Of a DNA stretch of 36,032 nucleotides, positions 7,201-15,334 are shown one piece after another; positions within the stretch are counted from its first letter, which is position 1, and each line of letters opens with the position of its first letter. The position numbers and the translations under genes are program-made. A model generated the notes under the pieces. That model was not told the origin of the DNA, did not search any database, and worked only from the letters and a program-made list of their open reading frames with translations. Origin of the DNA: Hymenobacter sp. (GTDB lineage Bacteria; Bacteroidota; Bacteroidia; Cytophagales; Hymenobacteraceae); NCBI GenBank assembly GCA_025353745.1, contig JANXOE010000019.1:1-36032 (forward strand), in the 5' to 3' direction.

Positions 7201-8184
7201 TTACAAATTTTTCTGCAAATGAGCGCTGCGGCCGGCCGGCCGGGGGCACGGGCGCGGCGGGGGCCCTGCGGCGGCGGGTTGTTGCCACGCGCCGGCCACG
7301 AAGGCGGCCACCTGGTCGAGGGCTTGCGCGGCCTCGGGCACCCAGCGCCAAAACAGGTGCCACCAGTGCACCAGCCCGGCAAACACTTCCACCTCCACGG
7401 ACACCCCGGCGGCCCGCGCCTTGGCCGCAAAGCGCTGCACATCGTCGTACAACACTTCAGCATCAGACACTTGCAGCAGCAGCGGCGGCAGTCCGTGCAA
7501 ATCGGCCCGGGCCGGCGACACCAGCGGGTGGGCCAGCGCCGTGCGGTGGGCGTACAAGGGCCCCCAGGTGCGCATTTGCAGGGCTTCGAACAGGCGGGTT
7601 TCTTCCGGTGCCGCACGGCGCAGCGTGCTGACGGGCAGGGCCAGATCGACCCACGGCGAGAGGCCCACCGCGGCGGCCGGCAAGGGCTGGCCGGCGTCGC
7701 GCAGCCACAGCAGCAGGGCCAGGGCCAGGCCCCCGCCGGCCGAGTCGCCGGCCACCACGATGTCGGCCGGGGCGTGGCCCTGGCGGCGCAGCCAGCGGTA
7801 GGCGCGGCGGGCGTCGTCGAGGGCCGCCGGAAACGGGTGGTCGGGGGCCTTGCGGTAGCCCACGGCCAGGGCGCACACGCCGCAGCGCTGGGCCAGGCGC
7901 CCCACCAGCGCACGGTGCGTGTTTAGCGAGCCGCTGACGTAGCCGCCGCCGTGCAAGTACAGCAGCGCGCGCCGCGCGGGGGCCCCCGGCGGCCGCAGCC
8001 ACTCGGCCGGCAGCCGGCCGTCGATGCTGACGCTTTCCAGGTGCACGCGCCAGGGCACGAACTGGAACAAGGCCCCCGCCTCCATGGCCAGCCGCAGGGC
8101 CCCCACGCCGGGCTTGCGCCGGGCCAGCGGCGCGGCACAGGCCACGAGCAGCTGCTTGAGAAGCTGGTGCTGGAAGGAGGACAT
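7201..8184 (-). CDS. alpha/beta hydrolase, HSL (type IV esterase) family
   Basis: A 327-aa alpha/beta hydrolase of the bacterial hormone-sensitive-lipase group, expected to cleave short- or medium-chain esters. The oxyanion-hole motif HGGGY (in LLYLHGGGYVSGSL) and the nucleophile elbow GDSAGGG are present. The acid is probably in QVSDAEVLYDD and the catalytic His in GLVHWWH. An N-terminal cap of about 65 residues precedes the core, typical for the group, and the C-terminus has a Pro/Arg-rich extension of uncertain meaning. No signal peptide is seen. The start is an ATG preceded by a purine-rich GGAGGAC-like stretch on the plus copy, so the real RBS is unclear. The natural substrate is unknown. 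Confidence 0.88.
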   Translation of the reverse strand: MSSFQHQLLKQLLVACAAPLARRKPGVGALRLAMEAGALFQFVPWRVHLESVSIDGRLPAEWLRPPGAPARRALLYLHGGGYVSGSLNTHRALVGRLAQRCGVCALAVGYRKAPDHPFPAALDDARRAYRWLRRQGHAPADIVVAGDSAGGGLALALLLWLRDAGQPLPAAAVGLSPWVDLALPVSTLRRAAPEETRLFEALQMRTWGPLYAHRTALAHPLVSPARADLHGLPPLLLQVSDAEVLYDDVQRFAAKARAAGVSVEVEVFAGLVHWWHLFWRWVPEAAQALDQVAAFVAGAWQQPAAAGPPPRPCPRPAGRSAHLQKNL

Positions 8185-8591
8185 TTTTTGAATTGATTTC
8201 TTAAATTATAGTTCTATTTTAATTACAAAATACACGTTGATAAGGCGGTCATGCTTCGACATGCGCCGCCTAAGCGCCTCATTTAAGCTGACCTGACTTC
8301 TTCGAATTCCATCCAGACAGAATATTTTTGCTTTATAACGGATTAGACTTGTTCCCGAATTAGCAAAAGCAAAAAAGAACGTTATGCTGATCTGGCGTCC
8401 GCGCAGCCGAAGCATCTCTCCCGCGGACTAATCCAACCGTTCAACGACGCGGGAGAGATGTTTCGACAAGCTCAGCATGACGGCCAAATTTCATCGATTT
8501 TTTTAATTCAGAAACAAGTTTATTGTATAAAATAGAAATACATTCATACAATTAGTTACGTCGAACAATTAATTGAATTAATTATTGCCGC
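8185..8591. other. 407-bp gene-free region
   Basis: This is AT-richer than the surroundings and holds no credible ORF; the 69-aa track ORF overlaps repeat sequence. It contains a dispersed palindromic element (8382-8482). A possible degenerate fragment near 8248 shares the start GTCATGCTTCGAC. The last 100 bases are very AT-rich (near 8510-8585). It separates the esterase and acyltransferase genes. Confidence 0.8.
8382..8482. repeat. dispersed palindromic element, copy A
   Basis: A 101-bp element that is clearly homologous to 21630-21727. Shared blocks include ATCTGGCGTCC, GAAGCATCTCT, CCGTTCAACGA and the terminal TTCGACAAGCTCAGCATGAC. Its halves are inverted relative to each other (GAAGCATCTCTC... 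and ...GAGAGATGTTTC), so the transcript would fold into a long imperfect hairpin. It resembles a REP/MITE-type element. Confidence 0.8.
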
Positions 8592-9743
8592 TCACAGCTT
8601 ATTGCCTTTGTAGCCTTTGATAGCCAGCGGAATCCAGCCCAGCAGCGGAATGAAATACGCCAGCACGATGGGGTTGTGCCAGAGCATTTTCCAGAAGGCC
8701 CCCGGCCGGTCGAGGCGCATCTTAAAGTTTCGCTCGCCTTTTTTTACGTAGCGGCGCTCGAATTCGGTGAACAGGGCCGGCCAGGCGAAGGGCAGGAAAA
8801 ACGGGAAGAAGCGCCGATTTTCCTTGATGCGCTGCCACAGCTCGGCCCAGCGGTAGGGCTGCTGGCCGTGGGCGGCCACGGCGGCGTCGAGCTCGGTTTG
8901 CATGAGCTGGCGCACCTGCTCGCCGAGGGCTTCGTACTCGGCGCGGGTCAGCTCGTCGTGGGCTTTGTCGGTGAGGTCGGCGGGCCGGATGCGGGTGCCC
9001 ATCACGAAGGTGAGCTTGGCCGGCAGGGCCAGGTAAAACGCCCAGGGCTGGAGCAGCACCAGCAGCAGCAGCAGCGTGAGGGGCAGGAACGGAATGCCGA
9101 TTTTCTTGGTCAGCCGGTTGATCCAGCCCACGCTGTAGGCGTAGGGGTTGAGGTATTCGGCGTTGACGGTGTAGAAGGGCACGATGTCGGTGCCGTGCTG
9201 CAAGCCCAGGCGCAGCATGCTGGTGGCCAGGCGCTGCAGCTCGTACTTGTGGTTGAACCCCTTGCCGATGCCGGGCACGCCCTCGGGGTACAGCATCAGG
9301 TTGTGGTCCTGGTAGTACATCATGGTTTCGAAGTTGAGCGTGGTGGCGTCCACGCAGCCGCACTTCTTCCAGAATTCCTGCACCAGGTACGGGTTCATCA
9401 GGGCCGTGGCCGAGAGCAAGGGGGCCGAGAGCGGCCGGGGCAGGCTGCGCAGCGCGTCGTGGGCGGGCAAGTAGCGAAACAAGTGCGCCAGGCCCACGAT
9501 GGCGTCCCACGGAAAGGCCATGCCCGAGTGGTTCGACGCAAAAATCAGGGGCCGGTCGGGGTTGTTGCGCTGCGGAAACTCCTCGAAGCCCACCAGCTCG
9601 GAGCGAAACCATACCCGGTCGAGCAGCGCCAGGATGTTGTCGTCGACGGTGCGCGTAAAATCTTCCCGGAAGTAATCGTAGTAAATGTGCTGGTTGGCCG
9701 CGATGGCGGGCGGGGGCAGCGCGGGGGCAACGGGTGGGGGCAT
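8592..9743 (-). CDS. lysophospholipid/glycerol acyltransferase-like protein
   Basis: A 383-aa protein resembling PlsC-type acyltransferases, which esterify acyl chains onto lysophospholipids or glycerol backbones at the inner membrane. The catalytic block is FASNHSGMAFPWDAI, where His and Asp are separated by seven residues rather than the canonical four. A second block, LYPEGVPGIGKGF, corresponds to the substrate-phosphate motif. A hydrophobic segment (PFLPLTLLLLLVLLQPWAFYLAL) lies near residues 235-260, and a C-terminal one (NPIVLAYFIPLLGWIPLAI) near the end. It is the last gene of a minus-strand run after menC and the PDZ protease (69-bp gap). Exact acceptor and donor are unknown. Confidence 0.75.
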   Translation of the reverse strand: MPPPVAPALPPPAIAANQHIYYDYFREDFTRTVDDNILALLDRVWFRSELVGFEEFPQRNNPDRPLIFASNHSGMAFPWDAIVGLAHLFRYLPAHDALRSLPRPLSAPLLSATALMNPYLVQEFWKKCGCVDATTLNFETMMYYQDHNLMLYPEGVPGIGKGFNHKYELQRLATSMLRLGLQHGTDIVPFYTVNAEYLNPYAYSVGWINRLTKKIGIPFLPLTLLLLLVLLQPWAFYLALPAKLTFVMGTRIRPADLTDKAHDELTRAEYEALGEQVRQLMQTELDAAVAAHGQQPYRWAELWQRIKENRRFFPFFLPFAWPALFTEFERRYVKKGERNFKMRLDRPGAFWKMLWHNPIVLAYFIPLLGWIPLAIKGYKGNKL

Positions 9744-9812
9744 GGCGGGCGGGCGGGGCCGGGAAGGTAACTTTTTTTTGCGCGATTGCCTTGCCGCCAG
9801 CGGGCCCGGCGC

Positions 9813-11096
9813 TCAAATGCGGCGCTTGAGGCGCAGGGTGGCCGCGTGCACCTCGCCGTTGGGGCGGCGTAGCACCAGGTACAGCGCCAGGCCGTCGGTG
9901 CTGCGCAAAAGGCGGCTGAGCTGGGTGAGCGAGAGCGCCGCCACCGGGGCCAGGCCCACGGCCAGCAGCTCCTCGCCGGCCTCCATGCCGGCGGCGGCGG
10001 CCGGCGAACCCGGCGTGACGGACAAAATTTGGTAGCGGCGCAGGTCCGGGCCCGAGGCCAGCAGCTCGAAGCCGGCCATGTCGTGCTCGAACGGCTCGTG
10101 GAACGAGGGCCCCGGGTGCAGCCACAGGCGCTGGTTCGGGTAGTCGATGATCACCCGGAAGCGCCGCAGCAGGTCGTAGCCCAGGTTGCCGTTGCGGGGC
10201 ACGTCGGTGCGCTGGTGCACGTCGGCCGCGTCGGGAAACGAGGTGAGCACGCCCGGCAGGCGGTAGCGGCCCAGCTGCACGGCGGCCACCCGGCCCAGGG
10301 CCCCGCGCACCGTGCCGCCCAGGCCGCGCCCCAGGTCGGCGGCCAGGCGGGGGTTGGGCAGGCGCAGGGCGGGGTCGGAAGTGGTTTCGAGCGAAAGGGC
10401 GTGGCTGGCCCCAGTGTCGAGCACCAGCTTGAGGGGCCGGGCCGCCGCATCGCCGCCCTGGCGCACGGCCACCACGAGGTAGGCCTTGTGGCCCTCGATG
10501 GCGAGCGGCACGGCGGCCCAGCGGTGCCCCCGGGGCGGGCGGAAGGCCGCCGGGGCCGTGAGCACCAGCGTGGCGGGGCCGTCGCCGCCAAACGCCACCT
10601 CCAGGCTGCGGAACAGCTCCGAGCCGAGGATGCCGTGGATGGGCATGCCCACGTAGCCCGAGAGGTTGAGCGAGTCGCCGGCCAGCACCAGCAGCGGCAT
10701 GGCTTCGGCCACGGCCCCGTGGCCGGGGCGGCCCAGGCTGACGCGCACGCCGGGCGACTGGTAGGCCAGCAGCGTAGCGCGCTTGCCGCCCGCCCCCACC
10801 ACAAAAAAATCCTGGCCGTGGCGCAGGTGCAGCGAGTCGGCAACGGCCGGCTCGGTGAGGATGGAGTTGGCCACGCCCGTGTCGAGCAAAAAGTTGTAGG
10901 GCCCCGCGCCGTTCAGCCGCACCTGCACCACGGGCAGGTTGCGCTGCACTTGCATCGGCACCCGCACCCGCCGCTGCTGGGGCTGCTCCAGCCGGAACGG
11001 GGCCGCCACCTGGCCCCGGCACGGCCAGGCCAGGGCCAGCAGCAAGGCCAGCAGCAGCGGCCCCGCCAAGCGCGGCTCACCCGGGGGCTTTTTCAT
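9813..11096 (-). CDS. retropepsin-like aspartic protease with two DTG lobes and PDZ domain
   Basis: A 427-aa exported protein. I start it at ATG 11096, which yields a Lys-Lys signal peptide (LLLALLLALAWPCRG); the longer track ORF adds 45 unrelated residues. Two retropepsin-like modules are visible: FLLDTGVANS (Asp72) with a GILGSELF flap-side motif near 155, and LVLDTGASHAL (Asp227) with GNLGYDLL near 304. Both catalytic DTG triplets are intact, so one chain could make the two-lobed active site usually formed by a dimer. Residues about 340-427 form a PDZ domain (ILSVTPGSPAAAAGMEAGEELLAV). It begins 22 bases after menC, implying one operon. Substrate unknown; periplasmic location is inferred. 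Confidence 0.87.
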   Translation of the reverse strand: MKKPPGEPRLAGPLLLALLLALAWPCRGQVAAPFRLEQPQQRRVRVPMQVQRNLPVVQVRLNGAGPYNFLLDTGVANSILTEPAVADSLHLRHGQDFFVVGAGGKRATLLAYQSPGVRVSLGRPGHGAVAEAMPLLVLAGDSLNLSGYVGMPIHGILGSELFRSLEVAFGGDGPATLVLTAPAAFRPPRGHRWAAVPLAIEGHKAYLVVAVRQGGDAAARPLKLVLDTGASHALSLETTSDPALRLPNPRLAADLGRGLGGTVRGALGRVAAVQLGRYRLPGVLTSFPDAADVHQRTDVPRNGNLGYDLLRRFRVIIDYPNQRLWLHPGPSFHEPFEHDMAGFELLASGPDLRRYQILSVTPGSPAAAAGMEAGEELLAVGLAPVAALSLTQLSRLLRSTDGLALYLVLRRPNGEVHAATLRLKRRI

Positions 11097-11118
11097 GAGC
11101 CCGTAAGGTACGGCCCGG

Positions 11119-12189
11119 CTAGGGCATTTCCCAAGCCCCGGCGGGCTCGTAGCGCAAGTGGCCCGCGGCAATGCGCAGCGGGGCGGCCACGTTGTTGTGG
11201 TAGAGCTGGCCCGTGCCCAGGCCCTGGGCAAAATCGCCCACCGGGTACTCGGCCGTGAGCTGGGCCACGGCGTTCAGCCCCACGTTCGATTCCAGGGCCG
11301 AGGTCATCCACCAGCCCAGGCCGTGGGCGTCGGCGCGGGCAATCCAGCGGCGGGTGGCGGCGTGCCCCCCCAGCAGCGTGGGCTTGAGCACGAGGTAGGC
11401 GGGGCGCACGGCAGCAAGCAAGGCGTCGGCGCGGCCGGGGCCCTCCAGGCCGATCAGCTCTTCGTCGAGCGCCACCGGCACCGGCGAACGGCGGCACACT
11501 TCGGCCAGCGCCGCCCACTGCCCGGCCCCGATGGGCTGCTCAATGGAATGCAGGTCGAACCGGGCCAGCTGCTCCAGTTTGCCCAGGGCGTCGGCCGGGG
11601 CAAAGGCCCCGTTGGCGTCCACGCGCAGCACCAGCTCGGCGGGCCCGGCCACCGCCCGGATTTCGGCCAGCAGCGCCAGCTCGGTGGCGAAGTCGAGGCC
11701 CCCGATTTTCAGCTTGAGGCAGCGGTAGCCGGCGGCCAGCTTCTCCTCGATTTGCTGGCGCATGAACGCCGCGTCGCCCATCCACACCAGCCCGTTGATG
11801 GGCAGCCCGGCCCGGCCCGCGCCAAAGGCGTTGCCGTAGAGCCGCCGCCGGCCGCCGCCGGCCCAGTCCAGGGCCGCCGTTTCGAGGGCAAACGCGAGGG
11901 CCGGCCAGCTTGGCCCCGCCAGGGCCGGGGCCTCGGCCGGGGCCAAGCTGGCGAAGCCCGCCGCGTTGAACCGCGCGCAGAGGGCCCCCACCTCGGCCGC
12001 AAAGCCCGGGCCGTGATCGGGGCTGAGGCCGGCCAGGGGCGCGGCCTCGCCGAGGCCCACCGGGCCGTGGGGGTCGGCGGCGTCGCGCAGGTGCAGGTAC
12101 CAGGCCGTGTGCACGGCCAGGGCCCCGCGCGAGGTGCGGGCCGGAAAGTTGAAGCGCAAATCGCGCCGGGAAGCCGAAAGGTGGAGCAT
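11119..12189 (-). CDS. menC: o-succinylbenzoate synthase
   Basis: A 356-aa enolase-superfamily enzyme that dehydrates SHCHC to o-succinylbenzoate in menaquinone synthesis. The key residues are visible: the KxK motif K159-L-K161, metal ligands D191 (RVDANG), E217 (IEQP) and D242 (LDEEL), and the second-side lysine K269 (VLKPTLLGG), followed by the TSALESNVG block typical of MenC. I start it at ATG 12189, because the track ORF adds 19 Pro/Arg-rich residues with no homology. The related dipeptide epimerases share the fold, but the VLKP and TSALESNVG signatures favour MenC. No other men gene lies in the window. The aspartic protease gene follows after 22 bases. Confidence 0.85.
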   Translation of the reverse strand: MLHLSASRRDLRFNFPARTSRGALAVHTAWYLHLRDAADPHGPVGLGEAAPLAGLSPDHGPGFAAEVGALCARFNAAGFASLAPAEAPALAGPSWPALAFALETAALDWAGGGRRRLYGNAFGAGRAGLPINGLVWMGDAAFMRQQIEEKLAAGYRCLKLKIGGLDFATELALLAEIRAVAGPAELVLRVDANGAFAPADALGKLEQLARFDLHSIEQPIGAGQWAALAEVCRRSPVPVALDEELIGLEGPGRADALLAAVRPAYLVLKPTLLGGHAATRRWIARADAHGLGWWMTSALESNVGLNAVAQLTAEYPVGDFAQGLGTGQLYHNNVAAPLRIAAGHLRYEPAGAWEMP

Positions 12190-12279
12190 GGCGCAAAGAT
12201 GCGGGGGCCGCGGCCGCCCCGCGGGCCAGGCCCACGAAGCTGCCACGGCCCCCGCTACCGGGAGCGCCGGCGTCTGTGT

Positions 12280-12522
12280 TTATGCGGCGGCCGCGTTGCG
12301 GGCGGGGCGCCGGCTCACGAGGCCGCCTTTGCGGCCGGCGTCGCGGGCTTCTTCGGCCGTGAAGCGGTGGCCGCGGCCGCTGGCGTGCGAGGCCTTGCCG
12401 CCTTCGCTGGCGATGCGGCGCTGGGTTTCGGGGCTCATGGCGGCGAAGCCGCGGCGGCTTTTGGTGCCGGTGCGGTTGGCCGGGCGCGGGGCCGGAGCGT
12501 CGGGGGTGGCAGTGGTTTTCAT
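12280..12522 (-). CDS. KGG-repeat stress protein
   Basis: An 80-aa basic, hydrophilic protein of the KGG/GsiB-like type. It carries two copies of the repeat core, RIASEGGKAS and EARDAGRKGGLVS, joined by a linker (HASGRGHRFTAEEA). Proteins of this type are stress- or starvation-induced in several bacteria and are thought to be disordered protectants. I start it at ATG 12522; the track ORF runs 22 residues further upstream without repeat character. The upstream gap (12523-12806) is AT-rich and shared with divergent egtB, fitting a regulated intergenic promoter. Link to menC downstream (90-bp gap) is uncertain. Confidence 0.8.
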   Translation of the reverse strand: MKTTATPDAPAPRPANRTGTKSRRGFAAMSPETQRRIASEGGKASHASGRGHRFTAEEARDAGRKGGLVSRRPARNAAAA

Positions 12523-12806
12523 ATTTAGCAGAAATGAGTTAAAAATTAGACCGGCCCCGGAAGACTGCTTTGCCGTCCAGGTATACATAGATAGTAACTA
12601 ATTATGTGTATAGTTAAGAATAAACTCAAAATGTGTCTAAAATACCGTCTTATACCGATAAGATCTACGTGTTTTTCCGTCTAAAAGCGCAGCCGTTGCC
12701 GCGGGCGCAGGGAGCCCGGCGGGCGCGGCCGTTGCAACCAAGGCGGCGGCCCAGCGGTTGAAGGCCCAAAGGTCGCTCTTTGCGCTTCTACTTACAAATT
12801 TCGCCG
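12523..12806. promoter_or_regulatory. AT-rich divergent promoter region (KGG gene / egtB)
   Basis: A 284-bp gap between two divergent genes. Bases around 12580-12690 are strongly AT-rich against a very GC-rich background, as expected for promoters facing both ways. I found no exact TAnnTTTG box with a well-placed TTG on either strand, so no promoter position is assigned. Confidence 0.45.
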
Positions 12807-14102
12807 ATGAATGCCGTAGTCCCCGCCCCCCCGGTTTCCGCCGCCGCCGCCCTGGCCGCCCGCTACCGCGCCGTGCGGGCGCAGTCGGAGGCCCTGTGCC
12901 GGCCCCTGCTGCCGGAAGACACCGTGGTGCAGCCCACCCTCGACGTGAGCCCGCCCAAGTGGCACCTGGCCCACACCACCTGGTTTTGGGAAACCATGCT
13001 GCTGGGGCCCTATGCGCCGGGCTACGAGGTGTTTCATCCCGAATTCGCCTATTTGTTCAATTCGTACTACAACTCGCTGGGCTCGCGCGTGAACCGGGCC
13101 GAGCGCGGCACCCTCACCCGCCCGGCCCTGGCCGAGGTGCTGGCCTACCGCGCCCACGTCGACGGCCACCTGCTGGCCCTGCTCGACAACGACGCCCTGC
13201 CGCCGGCGGCCCTGGAGCTGGTGGAAATCGGTTTGCAGCACGAGCAGCAGCACCAGGAGCTGCTGGCGACGGACATCAAGTACATCCTCAGCACCAGCCC
13301 GCTGCACCCGGCGTACACCCCCGGCCCGGCCCCCGCCGACCCGGGGGCCCTCGCCCCGCCGGCGGCCTGGCTGCCGGTGCCGGGCGGCATTTTGCCGGTG
13401 GGTTTCCAGGGCACAGGGTTTTGCTTTGATAACGAGCTGCCGGTGCACGAGGCGCTGGTGCCCGATTTTGAGCTGCAAAACCGCCTCGTGACCAACGCCG
13501 AGTACCTGGCCTTCGTGGAAGCCGGCGGCTACCGCGACTTCCGCCACTGGCTGGGCGAGGGCTGGGACCTGGCGCAGGCCGCCGGCTGGCAAGCCCCCCT
13601 GTACTGGGTGCCGGGGCCCGACGGCCGGTGGCTGCGCTTCACCCACCACGGCCTGCGGCCGCTGGAGCTGGCCGCGCCGGTCGCGCACGTCAGCTTTTAC
13701 GAGGCCGATGCCTACGCCCAGTGGGCCGGGGCCCGCTTGCCCACCGAGCAGGAGTGGGAAGTGGCCGCCCGCCGCTTCGGGGCTGCCCCCGCCGCGGGCG
13801 GCACGTGGCTCGAAAGCCCGCGCCTCGACCCCGCGCCCGTGCCCGCCGACGCCGACCCCGCCGCCTGCCACCAGCTGCTGGGCGAGTGCTGGCAGTGGAC
13901 CTATTCGCCCTACCACGCCTACCCCGGCTACCGCCGCGCCGCCGGCCCCCTGGGGGAGTACAACGGCAAGTTTATGGTGAACCAGCTGGTGCTGCGCGGG
14001 GCCTCCTGCGCCACGCCGCGCAGCCACGGCCGCCTGAGCTACCGCAATTTTTTTCATGCCGATAAGCGCTGGCAGTTCACCGGCATCCGCCTGGCCCGGT
14101 AA
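12807..14102 (+). CDS. egtB: ergothioneine biosynthesis protein EgtB (sulfoxide synthase)
   Basis: A 431-aa non-haem iron enzyme that joins trimethylhistidine with a thiol donor (cysteine or gamma-glutamylcysteine) to form the sulfoxide intermediate of ergothioneine. The N-terminal DinB-like domain contains WHLAHTTWFWE (His56) and LQHEQQHQE (His145, His149), giving the three iron-binding histidines. The C-terminal formylglycine-generating-enzyme-like domain (about 195-431) shows RLPTEQEWEVAAR and GASCATPRSHGRLSYRNFF. I start at ATG 12807; the track start is nine codons upstream. It is followed by egtD after 101 bases containing a strong hairpin. Sulfur-donor preference cannot be read directly. 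Confidence 0.93.
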   Translation: MNAVVPAPPVSAAAALAARYRAVRAQSEALCRPLLPEDTVVQPTLDVSPPKWHLAHTTWFWETMLLGPYAPGYEVFHPEFAYLFNSYYNSLGSRVNRAERGTLTRPALAEVLAYRAHVDGHLLALLDNDALPPAALELVEIGLQHEQQHQELLATDIKYILSTSPLHPAYTPGPAPADPGALAPPAAWLPVPGGILPVGFQGTGFCFDNELPVHEALVPDFELQNRLVTNAEYLAFVEAGGYRDFRHWLGEGWDLAQAAGWQAPLYWVPGPDGRWLRFTHHGLRPLELAAPVAHVSFYEADAYAQWAGARLPTEQEWEVAARRFGAAPAAGGTWLESPRLDPAPVPADADPAACHQLLGECWQWTYSPYHAYPGYRRAAGPLGEYNGKFMVNQLVLRGASCATPRSHGRLSYRNFFHADKRWQFTGIRLAR

Positions 14103-14106
14103 TTCG

Positions 14107-14166
14107 TTTGGCGCGTGGGCCCCTGCTGTTCTTCCTCGCAAAGACAGCAGGGCCCCACGCGCCAAA
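14107..14166 (+). promoter_or_regulatory. strong hairpin between egtB and egtD
   Basis: The arms 14107-14129 and 14144-14166 are complementary at 22 of 23 positions around a 14-nt loop, starting four bases after the egtB stop and ending 37 bases before the egtD start. There is no U-run on the 3' side (AACCC follows), so it is not a typical terminator. It may be a processing or stability element, or an inserted palindrome. Confidence 0.8.
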
Positions 14167-14203
14167 ACCCAAGCACTTCCAACCAAGCATCAAAACCGTC
14201 CGC

Positions 14204-15178
14204 ATGAATTCTTCTACCGCCGCCCGGCCACCGGTTGCCACCGGCCTCGCCGCCCACGTCGCCGATGGCCTGCGCCAGGACCCCAAAACCCTCTCGTCGA
14301 TGTATTTTTACGACGCGACGGGCAGCGAGCTGTTCCAGCAAATTATGGGGCTGCCCGAGTATTACCCCACCCGGGCCGAATACGGCATTTTTGCCGCCCA
14401 CGGGCCCGCCATCGCGGCGGCCCTCGACCCCGCCGAGGCCCCGGGGCCCTTCGCCCTGGTGGAGCTGGGGGCCGGCGACGGCCTGAAAACCAAGCTGCTG
14501 CTGCGCGAGCTGCTGGCCACCTCCAACGATTTCAGCTACGTGCCGGTGGACATTTCGCCCAGCGCCCTCGACGGCCTGGCGGCCAGCCTGGCGGCCGAGC
14601 TGCCCGGGTTGCGCACCACGCCCGTGGCCACCGACTACGCCACCGCCCTGGCCCAGCTGGCGGCCCGGCCGGGCCGCAAAGCGGTGCTGTTTCTGGGCTC
14701 CAACATCGGCAATTTCGCGCCCACCGAGCGGGCGGCGTTTCTGGCGCAGCTGGCCGCCCCGCTGGGGGCCGCCGACCGCCTGCTCATCGGCTTCGACTTG
14801 CAGAAAGATCCGCGCCGCATCCGGGCGGCCTATGATGACGCGCAGGGCGTGACCGCCGCCTTCAACCTGAACCTGCTCGTGCGCCTCAACCGCGAGCTGG
14901 GGGCCGACTTCGACCTCGCCCACTGGCAGCACTACACCGAGTACGACCCGCTGACCGGGGCCGTGCGCTCGTACCTGGTGAGCACCCGGGCGCAGGCCGT
15001 GCGCATCACTGCTTTGCAGCACACGTTCGCCTTCGCCGCCTGGGAAGTCATTCACACCGAGAACTCCTACAAATTTACCCACCCCCAGATTGCCGCCCTG
15101 GCCGCCGCGGCCGGCTTGCGCGTGGTGGCCACGTTCGACGACGGCGACTTTGCCGACGTGGTGCTGGCGCGGGCCTAG
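14204..15178 (+). CDS. egtD: L-histidine N(alpha)-methyltransferase EgtD
   Basis: A 324-aa SAM-dependent enzyme that trimethylates histidine to hercynine, the first step of ergothioneine synthesis. The length equals the usual roughly 320-aa EgtD. The substrate-binding block YDATGSELFQQIMGLPEYYP and TRAEYG (36-62) and the SAM loop ELGAGDGLKTK (88-98) are clear, as are FLGSNIGNF and FDLQKDP further on. I start at ATG 14204, since the track start lies inside the hairpin and adds unrelated residues. With egtB it forms a two-gene route; the C-S lyase EgtE is not next to them and may be supplied elsewhere. Confidence 0.93.
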   Translation: MNSSTAARPPVATGLAAHVADGLRQDPKTLSSMYFYDATGSELFQQIMGLPEYYPTRAEYGIFAAHGPAIAAALDPAEAPGPFALVELGAGDGLKTKLLLRELLATSNDFSYVPVDISPSALDGLAASLAAELPGLRTTPVATDYATALAQLAARPGRKAVLFLGSNIGNFAPTERAAFLAQLAAPLGAADRLLIGFDLQKDPRRIRAAYDDAQGVTAAFNLNLLVRLNRELGADFDLAHWQHYTEYDPLTGAVRSYLVSTRAQAVRITALQHTFAFAAWEVIHTENSYKFTHPQIAALAAAAGLRVVATFDDGDFADVVLARA

Positions 15179-15246
15179 CGACGGGCTAATACCGGGGCCG
15201 TTCACCGCCGTTTTGTCGTCTGGTTGAGGGATTTAAGTTGAAAATA

Positions 15247-15298
15247 TTGTGTGGCTTTAAAGAGGGCGCTTTAATTTGCGCTTCGCACCGCACCTTTG
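15247..15298 (+). promoter_or_regulatory. candidate promoter of the secreted nuclease gene
   Basis: TTG at 15247 is followed after 22 bases by TAATTTG (15272-15278), one base short of the Bacteroidota -7 consensus TAnnTTTG. A second near match, CACCTTTG, lies at 15291-15298. The region is AT-rich between egtD and the 15335 start, so a promoter here is plausible; which box is used is not resolved. Confidence 0.35.
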
Positions 15299-15334
15299 CG
15301 GCTTCTGGCTTTGGCTCACTTCACTTTTTCATCC

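Noticed and set aside
8206-8415. 69-aa minus-strand ORF
   Set aside because: Lies in gene-free AT-rich sequence, partly over a palindromic element, without homology.
8722-11022. 766-aa minus-strand ORF
   Set aside because: A Pro/Arg/Ala-rich shadow of the protease and acyltransferase genes in another frame, with no domain pattern.
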